A program made the position numbers and the translations under genes. The notes beneath the pieces are model-generated. The model made no database searches, was not told the origin of the DNA, and saw only the letters and a list, made by a program, of their open reading frames with translations. This document shows, in pieces, positions 42,236 through 51,007 of a DNA stretch of 52,597 nt. The DNA is from Comamonadaceae bacterium ALPHA2B. Its GTDB lineage: Bacteria; Pseudomonadota; Gammaproteobacteria; Burkholderiales; Burkholderiaceae_C. Where the stretch lies: NCBI GenBank assembly GCA_005503065.1, contig SCOE01000038.1, positions 1 to 52,597 on the forward strand, given 5' to 3'. Numbering within the stretch: the stretch's first letter is position 1; every line of letters starts with the position of its first letter.

Positions 42236-42250
42236 GTGGACGGCGTCCAC
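42236..42250. other. Perfect 15-bp hairpin between efflux operon and RibD-like gene
   Basis: GTGGAC and GTCCAC flank GGC. On the plus strand it is followed by AAAATTT; on the minus strand it comes 41 bp after the efflux outer-membrane gene stop. It may be a weak terminator or a protein-binding palindrome. Confidence 0.4.
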
Positions 42251-42290
42251 AAAATTTCGCGCCTGCCGGCCGGCGTGCTTCCCAGGCCGC

Positions 42291-43808
42291 TCAGCCCGGG
42301 CTTCGAACGGGATCGACCGCGGGCGCGGCGTCGCGCAGCCAGGCGGCCTCCCACCCGCCGCCGAGCGACTGGATCAAACCCACCGCCGCGGTCTGCCGCG
42401 CGAGCTGCACCTGCACCAGGCTGCGCCGCGCGCTCAGGGCCGACGCCTGCGCGCTCACCACGTCGGTGTAGTTCACCTGCCCGGCGCGGTAGCGGTTGAG
42501 CAACTGCTGCTCGGTGCGGTCGGCCGCCAGCGAGGCGGTGCGGCGCAGGCCCTCCTGCTCGGCGAGGGCGGCGGTGGCGCTGAGCTGGTCCTCCACGCTC
42601 TGGAAGGCGGCGAGCACGGTCTGCCGGTAGCGCGCCACGCTGGCCTCGTGCGCGGCCTTGGCCGCATCGACGCCGGCCCCGATGGCGCCCGCGTCGAACA
42701 CCGTCTGCGCCACCGACAGGCCCAGCGCCCACAGCATGTTCGACGCATCGAACAGGTCGCGCACGCGACTGGTGCTGCTGCTGACCGAGGCCGTGAGGCC
42801 GATGTTCGGGAAGTACGCGGCGCGCGCGATGCCGATCTGCGCGTTGGCCGATGCGACCGCCCGCTCGGCCGCCGCGATGTCGGGCCGGCGCTGCAGCAGC
42901 AGCGAGGGCACGCCGTTGGGCACGGCCGGCACCGTCGGCTTCCACTCGGCCACGGCGATGGAGAAGTCCGCCGGCACGGCGCCCACCAGCACGGCGATGG
43001 CGTGCTCGTAGGTGGCGCGGGTGCGGCGCAGCGCCACGCGCTCGGCCTGCGCGCTGACCAGCTGGGTCTGGGCCTGCAGCACGTCGGTCTGCGCCGCGAT
43101 CCCGGCCTCGTAGCGGTTGCGCGTGATGGCAAGGGCGCGCTCGTAGCCCTCGATGGTCTCGTTCAGCAGGCGCAGCTCGGTGTCGGCCTCGCGCAGCGAG
43201 AAGTAGTTGGTAACCAGGTCGCCGATCGCCGACAGCCGTGCCGACGCCAGGTCGGCCTCGCTGGCCTGCGCATTGGCCTGCGCGTTGCCCACGGCCTCGC
43301 GCAGCCGGCCCCACAGGTCGGGCGACCAGTCGGCCGCCAGGCTGGCCGAGAAGCTGTTGGTGGGCGAGCCCGTGCCCTCGTTGCGCACCGCCCCCGTACG
43401 GCGCCCGCTGCCGTCCAGGCTCACGCTCGGGAACAGCGCCGCGCGCTGCTGGCGCACCAGCGCCTGCGCCTGTGTGTAGGCGGCCACCGCGGCGGCGATG
43501 TTCTGGTTCGAGATCTGCACGCGTGCGGCCAGGGCGTCGAGCTGCGGATCGCCGAAGCGCGTCCACCACTCGCCGCGGTCCAGCGCATCGCCGGGCTGGG
43601 CCGGCACCCAGCCCTCGGCCGCGGGCGCCTCCTTGAAAGCCGTGGCCGTGGTCGCGACGGGCCGCTCGTAGCGCGGGCCGACCGCGCAGCCGCCGAGCGC
43701 CAGCGCTGCGGCCAGGGCAACGCTTGCAAGCAAAAAGTGCCTGGAACGCCCGCCGAACGGGCGCGAGCAGCTATGAATTTGATAGCAATCGAGGGAAAGA
43801 ATGGTCAT
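42291..43808 (-). CDS. RND efflux outer-membrane lipoprotein (NodT/OprM family)
   Basis: A 505-residue outer-membrane channel of the TolC-like NodT family, which completes the drug-efflux system to the right. The lipobox is ALGGC (Cys about residue 41), followed by AVGPRYERP, typical of OprM-like lipoproteins. Two outer-membrane efflux repeats follow (VRQQRAALFPSVSLDGSGRRT and NIGLTASVSSSTS regions). Codons 1-30 (DCYQIHSCSRPFGGRSRHFLLASV) are largely made of a dispersed repeat; homologues normally start close to the hydrophobic LLASVALAA core. It begins 4 nt after the mdtC stop, in the same operon. Confidence 0.9.
   Translation of the reverse strand: MTILSLDCYQIHSCSRPFGGRSRHFLLASVALAAALALGGCAVGPRYERPVATTATAFKEAPAAEGWVPAQPGDALDRGEWWTRFGDPQLDALAARVQISNQNIAAAVAAYTQAQALVRQQRAALFPSVSLDGSGRRTGAVRNEGTGSPTNSFSASLAADWSPDLWGRLREAVGNAQANAQASEADLASARLSAIGDLVTNYFSLREADTELRLLNETIEGYERALAITRNRYEAGIAAQTDVLQAQTQLVSAQAERVALRRTRATYEHAIAVLVGAVPADFSIAVAEWKPTVPAVPNGVPSLLLQRRPDIAAAERAVASANAQIGIARAAYFPNIGLTASVSSSTSRVRDLFDASNMLWALGLSVAQTVFDAGAIGAGVDAAKAAHEASVARYRQTVLAAFQSVEDQLSATAALAEQEGLRRTASLAADRTEQQLLNRYRAGQVNYTDVVSAQASALSARRSLVQVQLARQTAAVGLIQSLGGGWEAAWLRDAAPAVDPVRSPG
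43727..43790 (-). repeat. GCTAT...ATAGC dispersed element, copy forming the start of the efflux outer-membrane gene
   Basis: The most complete copy. In order on the minus strand: GCTATCAAATTCATAGC (43770-43786), a GCCCG/CGGGC hairpin (43748-43762), then GGCGTTCCAGGCACTTTTTG and CTTG. The 35134-35185 copy repeats the end blocks in opposite orientation, and 26185-26243 is a degenerate full-length match. Confidence 0.78.
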
Positions 43809-43812
43809 GGGA

Positions 43813-46800
43813 TCAGGCCCTCGCCAGGTGGCGTTCGTTGGCGGGCCGGCGGCGCAGCTTGTCGAGCAGCACGTAGACCACGGGCACCGTCAGCAGGGTC
43901 AGCAGCTGGCTCGCGATCAGGCCACCGATGATGGTCACCCCCAGCGGCTGGCGCAGCTCGGCACCCTGGCCGAAGCCGATGGCCAGCGGCAGCGCACCCA
44001 GCGCGGCGGCCAGCGTGGTCATGAGGATGGGGCGGAAGCGCAGCAGGCTGGCCTCGCGCACGGCTTCGAGCGCCGTGAGCCCGCGCGAGCGCTCGGCCTC
44101 CAGCGCGAAGTCGATGATCATGATGGCGTTCTTCTTCACGATGCCGATCAGCAGGAAGAGGCCGATGAGCGCGATGATCGACAGCTCCATGCGGAACAGC
44201 AGCAGGGCCAGCACCGCGCCGACGCCGGCGGAGGGCAGCGTGGTCAGCACCGTGATCGGGTGGATCAGGCTTTCGTACAGGATGCCCAGCACGATGTAGA
44301 TCACCACGATGGCGGCCAGGATCAGCACGAGCTGCTGAGAGTTCGAGTCCTGCGCCGCGCGCGCCGTGCCCGAGAAGCTGCCGCGCACGTTGATGGGCAT
44401 GGCGATGTCGTTCTCGGCCTGCTTGACCAGGCGCTGGGCCTCGGCCAGCGTCACGCCGTCGGCCAGGCTGAAGGAGACGGTGCTCGCGAGCTCGGTGTCC
44501 TCGTGGCTGATGGAACTGGGCACCGCCCGCTCGGCCAGCCGCGCGAAGGCCGAGAGCGGCACCATCGCCGTGGTGTTCGACGCGATGGCCTGCCCCGCCG
44601 ACGAGGTGCGCGACGCCGGGTTGGCCGAGGTCACGGTGGAGGTGCCGGTGCTCGCGTCGGTGTTGGCCTGGACGCTGCTCACCGTCGTGGCGCCGGTCGC
44701 GGCGTTGGTGCTGGTGTTCAGCGTCGAGGGCACGTACAGGTCCTTCAGCACGATGGGCGACTGCTGGAAGCGCGGCGCCCATTCCATGATGACCGAGTAC
44801 TGGTTGAGGTCGTTGTAGATCGTCGCCACCGAGCGCTGGCCGTAGGCGTTGTAGAGCGCGGTGTTGATGGCCGAGGTGTTCACGCCCAGGCGGGCCGCGG
44901 CGTCGCGGTCGACCTGCACGTAGGTCTCGACGCCGTTGTCCGAGGACTCGCCATCCACGTCCGTGAGCTGCGGCAGCTCCTGCATGCGGTCGGCCAGCTT
45001 CTTCGACCAGGTGCGCAGGTCGGCCAGCGAGTCGCTCTTGAGCGTGTACTGGTAGGTCGAGTTGCTCTGCCGCCCGCCCATGCGCAGGTCCTGCACCGGC
45101 CCGAGGAACACGCGCAGGCCGGTGAGCTGGTTGAGCTGCGGTCGCAGACGGTCGACCACGGCCTGCGTCTTCTCGGTGCGCACCGAGCCGTAGGGCTTGA
45201 GGTTGACGAACATGAAGCCGCCGCCCGCGCGCGAACCGCCGCCGAAGGCCACCACCGTGTCCACCGCCGGGTCGGCATGGATGATGGCCACCGCCTGCTT
45301 GAGCTTGGCGGTGAGTGCCGTCGAGGAAATGCTCTGGTCCGCGCGGATGCCGGCATTGAGCTGGCCGTTGTCCTGCTGCGGGAAGAAGCCCTTGGGGATG
45401 TGCGCGAACAGGTACACGTTCAGCCCCACGACCAGCACCAGCGACAGCACCACCAGCGCCTTGCTCGCCAGCGCCCAGTCCAGGCTGTGGGCGTAGGTGC
45501 GCAGGCTCCACTGCCACAGCCGCTCGGTCCAGCGCAGGAAGGGACCGGAGAAACGCCCCGGCTTCCTGCGCGCGTAGTACGACTCGGCGCGCAGCAGCGT
45601 GGCGCACAGCATCGGCGTGGTGGTGAGCGAGATCACCAGCGAGATCAGCACCGAGGCCGACAGCGTGACCGCGAACTCCTTGAACAGGCGCCCCACCTGC
45701 CCGCCCATGAACAGCAGCGGAATGAACACCGCCACCAGCGACAGGCTGATCGACAGCACCGTGAAGCCGACCTCGCGCGCGCCCTTGAGCGCGGCCTCGA
45801 GCCGGCCCATGCCTGCCTCGATGTGGCGCTGCGTGTTCTCCAGCACCACGATGGCGTCGTCGACCACGAATCCGGTGGCCACCGTGAGCGCCATCAGCGA
45901 CAGGTTGTTGAGCGAGAAGCCCAGCAGGTACATGACGCCGAAGGTGCCCAACAGCGACACCACGGTGGCCACCGCCGGAATGATGGTGGCCCGAGCGCGG
46001 CGCAGGAACACGCCCACGACGAACACCACCAGCATCACCGAGATCACCAGCGTGACCTCGACCTCGCGCAGCGAGGCGCGGATGGAGTTGGTGCGGTCCG
46101 ATGCCACCTGCACCGAGATGTCCTGCGGCAGCTGCTCGCGCAGTTCGGGCAGCAGCTTGCGCACGCCGTCCACCGTCTCGATGATGTTGGCGCCCGGCTC
46201 CTGCGTGACCAGCACGATCACCGCCGGCTCGCCGTTGAACAGGCCCACGGTGCGCGTGTTCTCCACGCTGTCGGTCACGCGGGCCACGTCCGAAAGCTTC
46301 ACCGGCGCGTTGTTGCGCCAGGCGATCACCAGGTCGCGGTAGTCGGCCGCGCGCAGGCCCGGCGCGGGCGTGTAGATCTGCAGCCGCCGGTCGTCGCTCT
46401 GGATCGTGCCCTTGGGCCGGTTGGCGTTGTTGGCCTGGATGGCGGCGCGCACGTCCTCGGTGCTGATGCCCATGCGGTTGAGCGGGAACGGGTCGAGTTC
46501 GACGCGCACCGCCGGCAGCGAGCCGCCGCCGATCTCCACGTCGCCCACGCCGTCGACCTGCGACAGCCGCTGGCTCACGATGTTGGACACGGCGTCGTAG
46601 ATCTGCCCCGGCGTGCGCGTCTTGGAGGTGAGCGCGAGGATCACCACCGGCGCCGCCGTGGGGTTGGCCTTGCGGTAGGTCGGGTTGCTGCGCAGCGTGC
46701 TCGGCAGGTCGGCCCGCGCGGCATTGATCGCCGCCTGCACCTCGCGGGCGGCGGAGTCGATGTTGCGGCTGAGATCGAACTGCAGCGTGACGCGCGTCGA

Positions 46801-47061
46801 GCCGGTGGAGCTGTTGGACGTCAGCTCGTTGACGCCGGGGATCACGCCCAGGCGCCGCTCCAGCGGCGTCGCGACGCTCGAGGCCATCGTGCTCGGGCTG
46901 GCGCCGGGCAGGCTGGCCGACACCGAGATCACCGGGAAGTCGACCTGCGGCAGCGGCGAGACCGGCAGGACGAAGAAGGCCATGATGCCGGCCAGGGCGA
47001 TGCCGATCGTCAGGAGGACGGTGGCGATGGGGCGTTTGACGAAGATGTAGGAGAGGTTCAT
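43813..47061 (-). CDS. mdtC: RND efflux permease, MdtC/MuxC type
   Basis: A 1082-residue inner-membrane proton-driven drug exporter. It begins MNLSYIFVKRPIATVLLTIG, with the TLERRLG-like substrate pocket region (TPLERRLGVIPGVNEL) and the TM4 proton relay TVATGFVVDDAIVVLEN. Family members have about 1025 residues. The extra length comes from a Ser/Thr/Asn-rich insertion at about residues 775-832 (TSTNAATG ... STVTSANPA) in the second periplasmic domain. An AGGAG ribosome-binding site precedes the ATG. MdtB and MdtC work as a hetero-trimer in E. coli. Confidence 0.95.
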   Translation of the reverse strand: MNLSYIFVKRPIATVLLTIGIALAGIMAFFVLPVSPLPQVDFPVISVSASLPGASPSTMASSVATPLERRLGVIPGVNELTSNSSTGSTRVTLQFDLSRNIDSAAREVQAAINAARADLPSTLRSNPTYRKANPTAAPVVILALTSKTRTPGQIYDAVSNIVSQRLSQVDGVGDVEIGGGSLPAVRVELDPFPLNRMGISTEDVRAAIQANNANRPKGTIQSDDRRLQIYTPAPGLRAADYRDLVIAWRNNAPVKLSDVARVTDSVENTRTVGLFNGEPAVIVLVTQEPGANIIETVDGVRKLLPELREQLPQDISVQVASDRTNSIRASLREVEVTLVISVMLVVFVVGVFLRRARATIIPAVATVVSLLGTFGVMYLLGFSLNNLSLMALTVATGFVVDDAIVVLENTQRHIEAGMGRLEAALKGAREVGFTVLSISLSLVAVFIPLLFMGGQVGRLFKEFAVTLSASVLISLVISLTTTPMLCATLLRAESYYARRKPGRFSGPFLRWTERLWQWSLRTYAHSLDWALASKALVVLSLVLVVGLNVYLFAHIPKGFFPQQDNGQLNAGIRADQSISSTALTAKLKQAVAIIHADPAVDTVVAFGGGSRAGGGFMFVNLKPYGSVRTEKTQAVVDRLRPQLNQLTGLRVFLGPVQDLRMGGRQSNSTYQYTLKSDSLADLRTWSKKLADRMQELPQLTDVDGESSDNGVETYVQVDRDAAARLGVNTSAINTALYNAYGQRSVATIYNDLNQYSVIMEWAPRFQQSPIVLKDLYVPSTLNTSTNAATGATTVSSVQANTDASTGTSTVTSANPASRTSSAGQAIASNTTAMVPLSAFARLAERAVPSSISHEDTELASTVSFSLADGVTLAEAQRLVKQAENDIAMPINVRGSFSGTARAAQDSNSQQLVLILAAIVVIYIVLGILYESLIHPITVLTTLPSAGVGAVLALLLFRMELSIIALIGLFLLIGIVKKNAIMIIDFALEAERSRGLTALEAVREASLLRFRPILMTTLAAALGALPLAIGFGQGAELRQPLGVTIIGGLIASQLLTLLTVPVVYVLLDKLRRRPANERHLARA

Positions 47062-47112
47062 GGGCCTGCTCCTGTGTTCGTTTGCTGGGCTTGCGGTGTG
47101 CCTTCTCCAAGG

Positions 47113-47282
47113 CAGGAGCCGGGAGTGCCGCCCGGCGGCGGCCTAACTTTCTTTTGCTTCGCCAAAAGAAAGTCAGCAAAGAAAAGGCGACCCCACTGTC
47201 TGCGTCCCCTTCGCTTCGCTTCGGGGCAACCTGCGGTGCTCGCGGCCGGCGGGGTCCGCGCAAACTCGCTTCGCTCAAACAT
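47113..47282 (+). repeat. Left inverted copy of a ~170-bp repeat in the efflux operon spacer
   Basis: This copy begins CAGGAGCCGGGA and contains an internal hairpin, TTTCTTTTG/CAAAAGAAA around CTTCGC. It then runs through AGAAAAGGCGACC and GGGCAACCTGCG to AACTCGCT. It matches the reverse complement of 47520-47700, very closely over the outer ~80 bp and more loosely inward. Confidence 0.85.
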
Positions 47283-47519
47283 GCGCGGCCCTTGATCCGC
47301 CAGCCGCTGCGCTCCTCGGCGCACACAGAGGGGACCCGGGCCCCGGGTCAACAAGGCTGCTGCGCAGCCTTGTCCTTCTTTGGTGTTTTCCCGACGGCCG
47401 AGCGAAGCGATGGCCCGTCCTGAAGGGTCCCTTCTGGATGCGCCTGTGACGTGGCGATGGCGGGGTGGCCGCTGTGCCGCGTGCGGCAACAGCGGCTTCG
47501 TGATCTGACTCGCTGCAGC
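47283..47519 (+). other. Hairpin-rich centre between the inverted copies
   Basis: No coding region is supported. It holds three strong hairpins: GACCCGG/CCGGGTC near 47333-47349; AAGGCTG/CAGCCTT at 47353-47371 followed by GTCCTTCTTT (terminator-like for plus-strand transcripts); and GCCGCTGT/ACAGCGGC with inner pairs at 47468-47496. The centre is GC-rich and looks like part of the repeat cluster. Confidence 0.6.
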
Positions 47520-47700
47520 TGTCTGAGCGCAGCGCAAAGCGCGTAGCGAGTTCTGCAGCGCACCCCGCCAGCGTCGCGGCGCAGGTTGCCCGCAGCGAAG
47601 CGAAGGGTCGCAGCCAGCAGGGTCGCCTTTTCTTTGGTTCCTTTCTTTTGGCGAAGCAAAAGAAAGGGACTGCGCCGCCGGGCGCACATCCCGGCTCCTG
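47520..47700 (-). repeat. Right inverted copy of the ~170-bp repeat
   Basis: Read on the minus strand from 47700 it starts CAGGAGCCGGGA and follows the left copy through the TTTCTTTTGCTTCGCCAAAA hairpin, AGAAAAGGCGACC, GGGCAACCTGCG and AACTCGCT. The two copies face each other, so the region can fold into a very long stem or recombine by inversion. Confidence 0.85.
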
Positions 47701-47731
47701 CGCATCCATCCCGAGCAAGGCCAATCAAAAC

Positions 47732-50700
47732 TCACGCGGAAGCCCTCTCGGCATCATCCGAGGCTTCCCCAGAACGCCTCGAAAACCTCCGCCCCATCCG
47801 ATCGAACGCCAGATAAATCACCGGCGTCGTGAACAGCGTCAACACCTGCGACACCACCAGCCCGCCGAAGATCGCCAGCCCCAGCGGGCGCCGCAGCTCG
47901 GCGCCCTCGCCCCAGCCCAGCATCAGCGGCACGGCGGCGAACAGGGCCGCCAGCGTCGTCATCAGGATCGGCCGGAAACGCAGCAGCGCCGCCTGGTGGA
48001 TCGCCTCCTGCGGCGACTTGCCCTGGTTGCGTTCCGCGTCGATGGCGAAGTCGATCATCATGATCGCGTTCTTCTTGACGATGCCGATCAGCAGGATGAT
48101 CCCGATGATGCCGATCACCCCGAGGTCATTGCCGGTGAGCATCAGCGCGAGCAGCGCGCCCACGCCGGCGGAGGGCAGCGTCGACAGAATCGTGAGCGGA
48201 TGCACGTAACTCTCGTACAGCACGCCCAGCACGATGTACACGCACACCACGGCCGCCAGGATCAGCCACAGCTGGCTGGTCAGCGACTTCTCATACGCCC
48301 CGGCCGCGCCCAGGAAGCGCATGGTGATGCTCCCGGGCATGCCGATCTCTTTCGCCGCTTCGCGGATCGCCGTCACCGACCTGCCCAGCGCCACGCCCGG
48401 CGCGGTGTCGAAGCCCACCGTGGCCGAGGGGTACTGCGCCACGCGGGTGACCTGCAGCGGCGCGAGCTGCTCGCGCACGGTGGCGAAGGACGACAGCGGC
48501 GTGGTGCTGCCGCCGCCCGTCTTCATCTGCAGCGTGCCCAGGCCCTGGATGGACTCGAGGCCGTCGCGCTGCGCCTCCAGGATCACGCGGTACTGGTTCG
48601 TCTCGGTGAAGATGGTCGACACGATGCGCTGGCCGAAGGCGCTGTAGAGCGCGTCGTCGACCGAGCTGGCAGTGACCGACAGGCGCGACGCGGTGCTGCG
48701 GTCGATGTCCACGTAGGCCGCCAGGCCCTGCGCGCCGGCGTCGGTGGTGGCGTTGCGCACCGTGGGGGCCAGCGCATCGCTGCGCAGCTTGTCGACCAGC
48801 TTCTTCGCCCAGTCGTTCACGGCCTGCGTGTCCACGCCTTCGAGCGAGATGCGGAACTCGGTGGGACCGGTCTCGGCATCGATGGTCAGGTCCTGCGTGG
48901 GCTGCAGGTACAGCGTGACGCCGGCCACCTGCTGGCGAACGCGCTCGCGCAGGCGCTGCATGGTGTCCTGCTGGCCGCCCCGGCCCGGCCGCAGGTTGAC
49001 GAGCAGGCTGCCGGTGTTGAGCGTGGTGTTGTTGGCGGCGTCCACGCCGACCACCGCGCTCACGCTCTGCACGTCCTCGTCGCCCAGGATCGCCGTGGCC
49101 GCCGCCTGCTGCAGCTCGGCCATGCGCTGGTACGACACGTCCTGCGCCGCTTCGATGCGGCCCTTGAGCTGGCCGGTGTCCTGCGTCGGGAACAGGCCCT
49201 TGGGAATGGCGACGTACAGCAGCACCGTGAGCGCCATCGTCGCCACCGCCACGATCAGCGTCAGCGGCTGGTGGCGCAGCACCCATTGCAGGCCCACGTC
49301 GTAACGCGCGATCACGCGGTCGAAGAAGGCCTGCACCTTGTGGCCCAGCTTGCCGCCCTGCTGCGACTCGGGCTTGAGCCAGCGGGCCGACATCATGGGC
49401 ACCAGCGTGAGCGAGACCACGGCCGAGATCAGGATGGTGATCGCCAGCGTGACGGCGAACTCGCGGAACAGCCGCCCCACCACGTCGCTCATGAACAGCA
49501 GCGGGATCAGCACCGCGATCAGCGAAATGGTCAGCGAGATGATGGTGAAGCCGATCTGCGTCGCGCCCTTGAGCGCGGCGGCGAAGGGCTTCTCGCCCTC
49601 CTCCAGGTAGCGCGCGATGTTCTCGATCATCACGATCGCGTCGTCGACCACGAAGCCGGTCGCGATCGTGAGCGCCATCAGGCTCAGGTTGTTGAGCGAG
49701 TACCCCAGCAGGTACATCAGCCCGCAGGTGCCGATGAGCGAGATCGGCACCGCGATGCTGGCGATGATGGTGGCCTGCACGCTGTGCAGGAAGAAGAAGA
49801 TCACCAGCACCACCAGCACCACGGCCAGGATCAGCTCCAGCTGCACATGCTCGACCGAGGCGCGGATGCCCGTGGTGCGGTCCGACAGGATCTCGACACG
49901 CACCGCGCCGGGCAGCGAGGCCTCGAGTTCGGGCAGTTGCTTCTCGATGGCGTCGACCGTCGCGATGACGTTGGCGCCCGGCTGGCGCTGCACGTTCAGG
50001 ATGACGGCCGGGCGAAGGGTTCCATCGCCGCCCTTCGCCTGGCTGTTGGACACCACCTCGCCGCCCTTGAGCGCCGCCCAGGCGCCCAGCTCGGTGTTCT
50101 CGGCGCTGTCGACCACCTTCGCCACGTCGCGCATGCGCACCGGGGCGCCGTTCTTCCACGCCACGATGAGGTTCATGTAGTCGGCCGCCGCCATCAGCTG
50201 GTCGTTGCTGTTGATGGTGTACGAGCGCTTGGGCCCGTCGAAGCTGCCCTTGGCGCTGTTGGCGTTGGCGGCGGTGATGGCGCTGCGCAGGGTGTCGATG
50301 CCGATGCCCACCGAGGCCAGCGCATTGGTGTCGGCCTGGATGCGCACGGCCGGCCGCTGCCCGCCCGAGAGCGTGACCAGGCCCACGCCGTTGACCTGGC
50401 TCATCTTCTGCGCCAGCCGCGTGTTGACCAGGTTCTGCACCTCGGTCAGCTTCATCGTGTCGGAGCTCACGGCCAGCGTGAGGATGGGCGAATCGGCCGG
50501 GTTGACCTTGGCATAGACCGGCGGCGCGGGCAGGTCGGCCGGGAGGAAGGAGCCGCCGGCGTTGATGGCGGCCTGCACCTGCTGCTCGGCGACGTCGAGC
50601 GTCTGGTTCAGGTCGAACTGCAGGGTGACGATGGACACGCCCGCCGCGCTCACCGAGCTCATGCGGTTGAGCCCCGCCATCTGGCCGAACTGGCGCTCCA

Positions 50701-50899
50701 GCGGCGCGCTCACGGTGCGGCTCATCACCTCGGGGCTGCCGCCGGGGTAGAGCGTCTGCACCTGGATGGTCGGGTAGTCGACCTGCGGCAGCGCCGCCAG
50801 CGGCAGGAAACGCAGGCCCACCAGGCCCGCCAGCACGATGGCCAGCATCAGCAGGCCCGTGGCGACCGGGCGTTCGATGAAAGGCTTGGACGGGCTCAT
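47732..50899 (-). CDS. mdtB: RND efflux permease, MdtB/MuxB type
   Basis: A 1055-residue RND exporter. It starts MSPSKPFIERPVATGLLMLA, and VDYPTIQVQTLYPGGSPEVM, VGLVTLSGGQRPAVRI and ANANSAKGSFDGP are close to E. coli MdtB. The TM4 proton relay is TIATGFVVDDAIVMIEN. It follows mdtA after 108 bp that contain a degenerate dispersed-repeat copy. Downstream, 670 bp of repeat sequence separate it from mdtC, whereas the two are adjacent in most genomes. Confidence 0.95.
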   Translation of the reverse strand: MSPSKPFIERPVATGLLMLAIVLAGLVGLRFLPLAALPQVDYPTIQVQTLYPGGSPEVMSRTVSAPLERQFGQMAGLNRMSSVSAAGVSIVTLQFDLNQTLDVAEQQVQAAINAGGSFLPADLPAPPVYAKVNPADSPILTLAVSSDTMKLTEVQNLVNTRLAQKMSQVNGVGLVTLSGGQRPAVRIQADTNALASVGIGIDTLRSAITAANANSAKGSFDGPKRSYTINSNDQLMAAADYMNLIVAWKNGAPVRMRDVAKVVDSAENTELGAWAALKGGEVVSNSQAKGGDGTLRPAVILNVQRQPGANVIATVDAIEKQLPELEASLPGAVRVEILSDRTTGIRASVEHVQLELILAVVLVVLVIFFFLHSVQATIIASIAVPISLIGTCGLMYLLGYSLNNLSLMALTIATGFVVDDAIVMIENIARYLEEGEKPFAAALKGATQIGFTIISLTISLIAVLIPLLFMSDVVGRLFREFAVTLAITILISAVVSLTLVPMMSARWLKPESQQGGKLGHKVQAFFDRVIARYDVGLQWVLRHQPLTLIVAVATMALTVLLYVAIPKGLFPTQDTGQLKGRIEAAQDVSYQRMAELQQAAATAILGDEDVQSVSAVVGVDAANNTTLNTGSLLVNLRPGRGGQQDTMQRLRERVRQQVAGVTLYLQPTQDLTIDAETGPTEFRISLEGVDTQAVNDWAKKLVDKLRSDALAPTVRNATTDAGAQGLAAYVDIDRSTASRLSVTASSVDDALYSAFGQRIVSTIFTETNQYRVILEAQRDGLESIQGLGTLQMKTGGGSTTPLSSFATVREQLAPLQVTRVAQYPSATVGFDTAPGVALGRSVTAIREAAKEIGMPGSITMRFLGAAGAYEKSLTSQLWLILAAVVCVYIVLGVLYESYVHPLTILSTLPSAGVGALLALMLTGNDLGVIGIIGIILLIGIVKKNAIMMIDFAIDAERNQGKSPQEAIHQAALLRFRPILMTTLAALFAAVPLMLGWGEGAELRRPLGLAIFGGLVVSQVLTLFTTPVIYLAFDRMGRRFSRRSGEASDDAERASA

Positions 50900-50969
50900 C
50901 GTGCGTGGCCACCTGCGCGGCGCAGGGTTTCGAGCCGAATCGGCCCGCAGCCCCCGCCAGTCATGCGCA

Positions 50970-50990
50970 GGCAGCTATCGATTTCGTAGC
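50970..50990. repeat. GCTAT...ATAGC dispersed element, degenerate copy between mdtA and mdtB
   Basis: GGCAGCTATCGATTTCGTAG (50971-50989) matches the end palindrome GCTAT...ATAGC with one mismatch in the right arm. The block upstream resembles other copies only loosely. It is in the 108-bp spacer between the mdtA stop and mdtB start. Confidence 0.5.
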
Positions 50991-51007
50991 AGAAGGCCAT
51001 CATGCGA

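Noticed and set aside
43801..47295. 1164-codon plus-strand frame opposite mdtC
   Set aside because: His/Arg/Gly-rich shadow of a clear RND gene.
47058..47816. Several 100-200-codon frames on both strands within the efflux operon spacer
   Set aside because: They are translations of the inverted repeats; composition is repeat-like and no ribosome-binding sites or domains are visible.
47648..50989. 1113-codon plus-strand frame opposite mdtB
   Set aside because: Same shadow pattern; no recognisable domain.
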